NCBI RefSeq assembly: GCF_040954835.1
Contig: NC_090709.1
Coordinates: 40,342,975-40,406,974, forward strand
Reading direction: 5' to 3'
DNA length: 64,000 nt
Source of the DNA: Lepisosteus oculatus
Taxonomy: Eukaryota; Chordata; Actinopteri; Semionotiformes; Lepisosteidae
Shown here: piece after piece, positions 33,125 to 64,000 of the stretch
How the letters are laid out: each line of letters begins with the position of its first letter
Numbering within the stretch: the stretch's first letter is position 1
The notes under the pieces: generated by a model
Seen by the model: the letters and a program-made list of their open reading frames with translations, nothing else
What the model was told of the DNA's origin: nothing
Database searches by the model: none
Position numbers and translations under genes: made by a program

Positions 33125-33522
33125 CAGCGTGCGTATGTAAACAGAAGAGCCGATTGTCCTTCGGATGAGACGTAAAACCGAGGTCCTGACTCTCTGTGGT
33201 CATTAAAAATCCCAGGGCTCTTCTCGAAAAGAGTAGGGGTGTACCCCGGTGTCCTGGCCAAATTTCCAATTGGCCCTTACTAATCATGGCCTCCTAATAA
33301 TCCCCCTCTATGAATTGGCTAGATTACTCTGCTCTCCTCCCCACTGATAGCTGATGTGTGGTGAGCGTTCTGGCGCACTATGGCTGCCGTCGCATCATCC
33401 AGGTGGATGCTGCACATTGGTGGTGGTGGAGGGGAGTCCCCATTACCTGTAAAGCGCTTTGAGTGGAGTGTCCAGAAAAGCGCTATATAAGTGTAAGCAA
33501 TTATTATTATTATTATTATTAT
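33125..33522 (+). mobile_element. 5S-derived SINE, 5'-truncated copy
   Basis: Plus-strand copy closest in sequence to the complete copy at 29832-30410. It ends AGCGCTATATAAGTGTAAGC and (ATT)n, followed by (GATC)n at about 33524-33547. Confidence 0.8.
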
Positions 33523-33769
33523 GAGCGATCGATCGATCGATCGATCACCCAGCCGTGCGCGTCTCCGTGTCAGTCGGATGAAGACTCGGCGCAGCGCACA
33601 GGCGCACCTGGCACTCGGACACCGGGAAACGTTTCAACGGAGCGACGGGAGTGTTTCTATTCCCGGCCAGAGATGAAACCGACGAGCGGCCCCCCCAGAC
33701 CATTAACCCCCCCGGCGCTGACAGCTCTTCAGGTGACGTCAGCAGGGACGAGGGCGCTGGGAACCAGCA

Positions 33770-33842
33770 GCCCGGCTAGCTCAGTCGGTAGAGCATGAGA
33801 CTCTTAATCTCAGGGTCGTGGGTTCGAGCCCCACGTTGGGCG
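33770..33842 (+). tRNA. tRNA-Lys (CTT), copy 5
   Basis: Identical 73-nt gene. TGACGTCA lies at 33734-33741, 36 bp upstream. The 3' flank CGCCGACTTATTTTCTTATC is near-identical to that of copy 4. Confidence 0.97.
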
Positions 33843-33871
33843 GCGCCGACTTATTTTCTTATCATTTGCGA

Positions 33872-34195
33872 TTTAAAAAATTTATGGATGTGAAAGTTAC
33901 CCAGAATGACTAACACCTTGACTAGAAATAATTGCTCTCTTTCCAAATCTTCTATTAAAACGGTACAATAAAATATCAAAATCCTTCAATCATAAAAAAA
34001 CACCTTTTACTGCCTGCAAACACACAGAACTCTTCACGTCCGTCCAAAACAACTAAATTATTAACACATAAACGCATCAGTTTCCCCTTCAGCCCGACAC
34101 AGAACACACACACAGATCCTCCCGCCCATGCTAACACTGAGAGAGCGCTAACTGGACCGGCTGAAACTTCTGCACAACTTGAAAAACAGCTCCGA
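33872..34195 (-). mobile_element. LINE ORF2 3' fragment, copy 3
   Basis: Shorter minus-strand match to the 31745 and 32475 fragments (GGATGTGAAAGTTACCCAGA... on the plus strand). It starts about 30 bp downstream of tRNA copy 5. Confidence 0.65.
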
Positions 34196-34440
34196 CTGTT
34201 GCAGCTACCGCTGCACACGGTACTGTAGTGCATTTGATCAATAAACTTTGATTTGATTGGACTGACGTGACATCACGCCGCTCGCATATTGAAGATCCCT
34301 GCCTTGTCTGAGTGGGCGAGTCTCCCCGAATCATATACGGTTTTTAAAAAAGGTTCAGCTTCTTTCTTTTTTCTTTTAAAAAAAGGGCTAAATTCATTCC
34401 TGTACCCTGGACACCTGAGACGACTGCTCTTAGTGGCACA

Positions 34441-34513
34441 GCCCGGCTAGCTCAGTCGGTAGAGCATGAGACTCTTAATCTCAGGGTCGTGGGTTCGAGC
34501 CCCACGTTGGGCG
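34441..34513 (+). tRNA. tRNA-Lys (CTT), copy 6
   Basis: Identical 73-nt gene. The flank GGTCTTTTGC gives a TTTT terminator 9 nt after the gene. There is no CRE in the 60 bp upstream. Confidence 0.97.
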
Positions 34514-34822
34514 GCGTGGTCTTTTGCTCTACCTGAACCGGATCGAGTTAATTCCTGTGCGTCTCACACTCCCACGGTGTCCGAGGTTGTATCGCGACCT
34601 AATCGAGCCCAACACGGATGAAAGCACCCCTTTCCCCTCGTTTTTGGCAGACCCCTCCAAGCCTCCAGCGTCCGAAACCGACGCGCCAGGGGCTCTCGGA
34701 CACGCACGAACCGCCGTGGAAAATCTGCCCCGTGTGATAGATCACCCGGGATTCCACCCGTGATCTACCGAGCGCGCCGTCAGACTCCGGGTCGCCAGAC
34801 AGTCACTGAAACTCGACAACAA

Positions 34823-34895
34823 GCCCGGCTAGCTCAGTCGGTAGAGCATGAGACTCTTAATCTCAGGGTCGTGGGTTCGAGCCCCACGTTGGGCG
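34823..34895 (+). tRNA. tRNA-Lys (CTT), copy 7
   Basis: Identical 73-nt gene. The first TTTT terminator is about 11 nt downstream in GTGTGTTTTGTTACC. It is only about 310 bp from copy 6. Confidence 0.97.
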
Positions 34896-34997
34896 GTGGC
34901 GTGTGTTTTGTTACCAGGTATTTCATGCGCCGAGTCTTAACACTGGAATTTTCTGAGCGCTACTATTTTTCTTGAAAAAAAAAAAACACAGGCGCTG

Positions 34998-35490
34998 TGT
35001 TCATTAACAATCCCGGGGTGTCTCTCGAGAAGAGTAGAGGTGTTACCCCAGTGTCCTGGCCTGATTCCCCCCTGGTCTTGACCCATCATGGCCTCCTAAT
35101 CACCCCCCCTCTCTGAACTGGCTCCATCCCTCTGCTCTCCTCCCCACTGAGAGCTGCTGTGTGGGAGAGGACTGGTGCTCTCCAGTCTAGTGTCCCCCTC
35201 ACCCCTCACTATACTGGGGCACTAGGACCCACACAGAGCGCCCCCTGCTGGCCCCACTGACACCTCCCCCAGCAGCAGCCTGACCGGACTGGTGCTCTCC
35301 AGTCTAGTGTCCCCCTCGCCCCTCACTATACTGGGGCACTAGGACCCACACAGAGCGCCCCCTGCTGGCCCCACTGACAACTGGAGGTTGTCCAGGTGGG
35401 GGTACACACAGGTGGGGGTGGAGGGGATCCCCATAACCTGTAAAGCGCTTTGAGTGGAGTGTCCAGAAAGAGTAAGCAATTATTATTATT
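34998..35490 (+). mobile_element. 5S-derived SINE, rearranged copy
   Basis: Contains the same body as the 30955 copy. A roughly 110-bp segment (GACTGGTGCTCTCCAGTC... GCGCCCCCTGCTGGCCCCAC) is duplicated internally at 35169-35270 and 35285-35380. It ends near AAGCGCTTTGAGTGGAGTGT. Confidence 0.65.
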
Positions 35491-35943
35491 AATTAACTCC
35501 AGCCTGACCGGACTGGTGCACTCTGGCAGAAGTATGTATTTTTTTAAAAATGTTCACACCGCCGTTCACTCAGGATATAACACACACACAAGCGGAAACC
35601 CTTTTTTTTTGTTGTTACTGGGTGAGGGCCATATCGCCATGGTGTTTGTCCACCTAAAAGGTGGTTGTTGTTTTTTTTTCCGCACGGCGTTTCGAGGCGT
35701 AGACAAACAAACAAACCGCTTCCTCCTCAATCCTCAAAGACAGGCAGAAGTGAGGAGGGGGTGCCGAAGCGCTACGCGTTGGAACAAAAACGCAAGAAAA
35801 AACAGAAAAACAGACGCAGGTTTTACCTGTGCGGTCTGTACACCTGCGGAGCCGTCTCCATGGAGCCGAGGGGAGGGGAGGGTGGTGACGTCACGCCTAC
35901 GTGCTGCCCGTGACTCCCGTCTCTCGCGGTATCTGCCGCACCA

Positions 35944-36016
35944 GCCCGGCTAGCTCAGTCGGTAGAGCATGAGACTCTTAATCTCAGGGTCGTGGGTTCG
36001 AGCCCCACGTTGGGCG
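35944..36016 (+). tRNA. tRNA-Lys (CTT), copy 8
   Basis: Identical 73-nt gene. TGACGTCA lies at 35886-35893, 58 bp upstream. The T-rich flank TTGTTTTATTTTGTG terminates. Confidence 0.97.
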
Positions 36017-36054
36017 GCGTTGAATTGTTTTATTTTGTGTTTTTTTTTGTTACA

Positions 36055-36600
36055 CCCACCCCAATTCAAATCAAAATCAAATCAAATCAAAGTTTATTTA
36101 TCAAACGCACAACAAGACGGCGGGCAGCAGTAGTTGCTGCCAATGAAATGTCTTTTTCTGCGAGCTCCCAAAAGCCACAAGAATCACAGAAATCACAAAA
36201 TTCACAAAGACACAAAAATCACAAAATTGAGGTTACATTTTTTTTAATTGAATAAAACTCAACATGCGCAGAGCTGTTATGTGTCTGCGGTGTATGCAAT
36301 TATATACATGCAGTGCAGTTATGGTGAATACAGTAAAAACTGTGTCCATGTAGGCAGGACAGGTGATTTGCTGAAGGAGCTGCAGGTTGGCTATTTAGCA
36401 GTCTTATTGCCTGAAGGTATTTCATACGCCCTGAAAACACTGAAATTTTATAAGTGATTGGTTATTTTTTTTAAGAAAACAGTGACTAAAGGGAAGCTCT
36501 GAGAAGGTTTGTGAAGCAGGTATGTGGTACAAATTAGAGATTTATGACATCTCTCCACTTATCTACACCCGAATAATGTAGCTTTTGCTGGATACAAGGC
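36055..36600. other. Interspersed-repeat remnant and spacer
   Basis: (AATCAAATC)n followed by AAAGTTTATTTATC resembles a repeat end that also occurs inverted at 34232-34260. The rest is AT-rich with no recognised gene. Confidence 0.4.
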
Positions 36601-36607
36601 TCTGAAA

Positions 36608-37806
36608 ACTTGTTCCTCAGGCTGGGGCAGGGGATCACACACTGTATTATTATTATTGAGAGACAGGCTCACTGTTCCTCAGGCTGGGACAGGAGATCAC
36701 ACACTGTATTGTTATTATTGAGAGACAGGCTCACTGTCTGTTCCTCAGGCTGGGACAGGAGATCACACACTGTATTATTATTATTGAGAGACAGGCTCAC
36801 TGTCTGTTCCTCAGGCTGGGACAGGAGATCACACACTGTATTATTATTATTGAGAGACGGGCTCACTGTCTGTTCCTCAGGCTGGGACAGGAGATCACAC
36901 ACTGTATTATTATTATTGAGAGACAGGCTCACTGTTCCTCAGGCTGGGACAGGAGATCACACACTGTATTATTATTATTGAGAGACAGGCTCACTGTTCC
37001 TCAGGCTGGGACAGGAGATCACACACTGTATTGTTATTATTGAGAGACAGGCTCACTGTCTGTTCCTCAGGCTGGGACAGGAGATCACACACTGTATTAT
37101 TATTATTGAGAGACAGGCTCACTGTTCCTCAGGCTGGGACAGGAGATCACACACTGTATTATTATTATTGAGAGACAGGCTCACTGTCTGTTCCTCAGGC
37201 TGGGACAGGAGATCACACACTGTATTATTATTATTGAGAGACGGGCTCACTGTCTGTTCCTCAGGCTGGGACAGGAGATCACACACTGTATTATTATTAT
37301 TGAGAGACAGGCTCACTGTTCCTCAGGCTGGGACAGGAGATCACACACTGTATTGTTATTATTGAGAGACAGGCTCACTGTCTGTTCCTCAGGCTGGGAC
37401 AGGAGATCACACACTGTATTATTATTATTGAGAGACAGGCTCACTGTCTGTTCCTCAGGCTGGGACAGGAGATCACACACTGTATTATTATTATTGAGAG
37501 ACGGGCTCACTGTCTGTTCCTCAGGCTGGGACAGGAGATCACACACTGTATTATTATTATTGAGAGACAGGCTCACTGTTCCTCAGGCTGGGACAGGAGA
37601 TCACACACTGTATTATTATTATTGAGAGACGGGCTCACTGTCTGTTCCTCAGGCTGGGACAGGAGATCACACACTGTATTATTATTATTGAGAGACAGAC
37701 TCACTGTCTGTTCCTCAGGCTGGGACAGGAGATCGCACACTGTATTATTATTATTGACAGGCAGGCTCACTGCTCCTCAGGCTGGGACAGGAGATCACAC
37801 ACTGGG
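36608..37806. repeat. 62/66-bp minisatellite upstream of DHX16
   Basis: About 19 units contain GTTCCTCAGGCTGGGACAGG, AGATCACACACTGTATTATT and GAGAGACAGGCTCACTGT. Two unit lengths differ by a TCTG insert. Repeated order of variants (GACGGGCTCAC units) shows block duplications of about 250 bp. Confidence 0.93.
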
Positions 37807-37849
37807 CTGGAGTGGAAATTCTCGGATTAAATTTGTCATTTCAGGGACG

Positions 37850-38540
37850 AAGGTCTAATCCCAGAGTATTTATCACAGGGCGGAAGAAAGCTCATCCGCC
37901 TGCAGTATTATATACCCTCAACTTGGGCCCGGCCAGGCGGAACATGCGGTAGTGAAGACGTAAGACGCGTGGTGCCGCCAGGGGGTGCTCTGGCGTTCCT
38001 CTCCCCGCCTCGCCTGCGCCCTTTGACCCGAACTTCCGCTTCCGGGTGAAAGCGGCGGCGGCGGTGGTGGGGGGTCAGATGTTGTTATGGCGTGTGTTTG
38101 AAAGTTGAGGGTGTGGGTTCGGATCTTGATTCGAGCGGGACCGGTTCCGGGACCATGAGGTGCTAGGAGCGGGCTGCCTGAAATAAAGAGCGAAGAAAAC
38201 AAACAGCGCGGACGGACAGGAGACCGGTTCGGACGGGAGGGTCGCCGAGAGAGAGACATGTATGTAAACAGTTCAGCTCTCGGTTTTCAAGTCGCTGCAC
38301 TGTAAATGGTGCGAGGTGTAGTCATTATCTCCCAGTATTGACATAAAACTGTGTGTTTGCGGTCGGGATCTCACACACATACGACGTTTAGCCTCTATCT
38401 GATCATGAACCGGTTTTGTTTATCTGTTGTTTTTTCTAAGTAAATAAAGCACAACCTCGTCTGCTGGTTGTTGTTGTCGTCCAAGCGCCGCTCGTCTGCG
38501 CCTTCGTAGCCGGAGCGCGGTGCGAAAGGTGTCGTGTCGT
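37850..38540 (+). promoter_or_regulatory. DHX16 promoter and probable non-coding first exon
   Basis: CpG-rich unique sequence upstream of DHX16. A plausible donor, ACAT|GTATGTAAAC, lies at 38259. The coding start exon has an acceptor immediately before its ATG, so a 5' non-coding exon here is likely. The transcription start is not determined. Confidence 0.45.
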
Positions 38541-38584
38541 GAACGTGATGTCGTGTGGACGAGACGAGATGGATTTAAAGGCAC

Positions 38585-39765
38585 TGAAGAACTAGTCCAG
38601 CTCCCAGTCCAGTCAGTCCAGTCCAGCCTGGAGAGTCTCAGACTGCTCTGTCAGTGTCACTGGAGTCTGATTATAATCCCAGTGAAGAACTCATCCAGCT
38701 CCCAGTCCAGTCAGTCCAGTCCAGCCTGCTCTGTCAGTGTCACTGGAGTCTGATTATAATCCTAGTGAAGAACTCATCCAGTTCCCAGTCCAGTCAGTCC
38801 AGTCCCGCCTGGAGAGTCCCAGACTGCCCTGTCAGTGTCACTGGAGTCTGATTATAATCCCAGTGAAGAACTGATCCAGCTCCCAGTCCAGTCAGTCCAG
38901 TCCAGCCTGGAGAATCTCAGACTGCTCTGTCAGTGTCACTGGAGTCTGATTATAATCCCAGTGAAGAACTAATCCAGCTCCCAGTCCAGTCCAGCCTGGA
39001 GAGTCTCAGACTGCTCTGTCAGTGTCACTGGAGTCTGATTATAATCCCAGTGAAGAACTCATCCAGCTCCCAGTCCAGTCAGTCCAGTCCAGCCTGGAGA
39101 GTCTCAGACTTCTCTGTCAGTGTCAGTGGAGTCTGATTATAATCCCAGTTCAGAACTCATCCAGCTCCCAGTCCAGTCAGACCAGTCCAGCCTGGAGAGT
39201 CTCAGACTGCTCTGGCAGTGTCAGTGGAGTCTGATTATAATCCCAGTGAAGAACTCATCCAGCTCCCAGTCCAGTCAGTCCAGTCCAGCCTGGAGAGTCT
39301 CAGACTGCTCTGTCAGTGTCACTGGAGTCTGATTATAATCCCAGTGAAGAACTCGTCCAGCTCCCAGTCCAGCCTGGAGAGTCTCAGACTGCTCTGTCAA
39401 TGTCACTGGAGTCTGATTATAATCCCAGTGAAGAACTGATCCAGCTCCCAGTCCAGTCAGTCCAGTCCAGCCTGGAGAGTCTCAGACTGCTCTGTCAGTG
39501 TCACTGGAGTCTTATTATAATCCCAGTGAAGAACGCGTCCAGCTCCCAGTCCAGCCTGGAGAGTCTCAGACTGCTCTGTCAGTGTCACTGGAGTCTTATT
39601 ATAATCCCAGTGAAGAACGCGTCCAGCTCCCAGTCCAGCCTGGAGAGTCTTAGACTGCTCTGTCAGTGTCAGTGTCAGTGGAGTCTGATTGTAATCCCAG
39701 TTCAGAACTCGTCCAGCTCCCAGTCCAGCCTGGAGAGTCTCAGACTGCTCTGTCAGTAGGTTTTA
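38585..39765 (+). repeat. 98-bp minisatellite in the DHX16 5' UTR intron
   Basis: About 12 units contain CAGCTCCCAGTCCAGTCAGT, CCAGCCTGGAGAGTCTCAGA and GGAGTCTGATTATAATCCC, with some shortened units, followed by (GT)n at 39789-39828. Confidence 0.92.
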
Positions 39766-39787
39766 GACGTGTGCTCTGGAAGTGTAG

Positions 39788-39829
<42 letters not shown>

Positions 39830-39881
39830 CCTGTCACTGTACAGCCTCAGTCATGATCCGTGTCTCTCCCTCGCCCTCAGA

Positions 39882-63567
<23,686 letters not shown>

Positions 63568-63579
63568 GTACCCCTCTCT

Positions 63580-64000
63580 CTGTCTGCGTCTGTCTGCGTG
63601 TGTCTGCGTGTGTCTGCGTGTGTCTGCGTGTGTCTGCGTGTGTCTCTGCGTGTGTCTCTGCGTGTGTCTCTGCGTGTGTCTCTGCGTGTGTCTCTGCGTG
63701 TGTCTCTGCGTGTGTCTGCGTGTGTCTGCGTGTGTCTGCGTGTGTCTGCGTGTGTCTGCGTGTGTCTGCGTCTCTCTGCGTCTCTCTGCGTCTCTGTGCT
63801 TGCCTGTCTCTCTCTCTCTGCCCGTGTCTGTGTGTCTCTGTGTGTCTGTCTCTCTCTCTCTCTGCCCGTGTGTCTGTGTCTCTGTGTGTCTCTGTGTGTC
63901 TCTGTGTGTCTCTGTGTGTCTCTGTGTGTCTCTGTGTGTCTCTGTGTGTCTCTGTGTGTCTGTGCTTGTCTGTCTCTCTCTCTCTCTGCCCGTGTGTCTG
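63580..64000 (+). repeat. TGTCTGCG/TGTGTCTC simple repeat, DHX16 intron 19 (runs off window)
   Basis: Array of GTGTCTGCGT and GTGTCTCTGC short units starting just after the exon 19 donor GTACCCC. It is still going at the right edge, so the final coding exon is not visible. Confidence 0.92.

Noticed and set aside
32601-33287. 228-codon minus-strand frame as a host gene
   Set aside because: The C-terminal part is a LINE ORF2 tail and the N-terminal part is antisense SINE; a chimeric open frame by chance.

Overview
The window is vertebrate nuclear DNA, almost certainly from a ray-finned fish. It has multi-exon genes with GT/AG introns, a 5S-rRNA-derived SINE, L1/Tx1-type LINE pieces, a Gypsy-like solo LTR, polymerase III tRNA genes and extreme minisatellite density. 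The species cannot be named; a non-teleost such as a gar, bowfin or sturgeon relative is only a guess.

Layout. 1-1050 (-) is the intact N-terminal 350 codons of a LINE ORF1, running off the left edge. 1459-4669 (-) holds the first six coding exons of carnitine O-acetyltransferase (CRAT); its later exons lie beyond the window. 7901-19052 (-) is PPP1R18 (phostensin), three coding exons, ending in the conserved DESCRR tail. 24156-28999 (-) is NRM (nurim), four exons. 28.0-36.0 kb carries eight identical tRNA-Lys(CTT) genes, two of them inside NRM intron 1, mixed with SINE and LINE fragments. 39882-63567 (+) holds 19 coding exons of the DEAH-box splicing helicase DHX16; the C-terminal exon(s) lie beyond the right edge. 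From memory, DHX16, PPP1R18 and NRM are neighbours in the human MHC class I region (6p21.33). Here the block is kept but DHX16 faces the other way, and a CRAT gene (human 9q34, an MHC paralogon) sits beside it.

Nearly everything between exons is tandem repeat, and almost every DHX16 intron has its own array. The most striking signal is that several arrays are built from splice sites. (i) A family with core GTGTGAACCCC-(TC)n-AG, so that each unit looks like a tiny GT...AG intron, fills whole introns of CRAT and DHX16 and abuts real acceptors in NRM and PPP1R18. (ii) The last 44 nt of NRM exon 3 with its donor is copied 13 times in the following intron. (iii) The first 15 nt of DHX16 exon 12 with its acceptor is copied seven times upstream, mostly at exact 102-bp spacing. 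(iv) The donor end of the same exon is copied downstream and also appears in another intron. (v) Smaller versions occur at CRAT exon 6 and at the PPP1R18 start exon. This suggests intron growth by tandem duplication anchored on exon-intron junctions. It is an inference from sequence, and the transcript consequences are unknown.

The four protein genes are functionally unrelated: mitochondrial/peroxisomal acetyl transfer, PP1/actin regulation, inner nuclear membrane, and pre-mRNA splicing. Their proximity reflects conserved synteny rather than a pathway. Exon boundaries were set by eye from reading frame, GT/AG signals and remembered human proteins; frame continuity across all listed junctions was checked by arithmetic.
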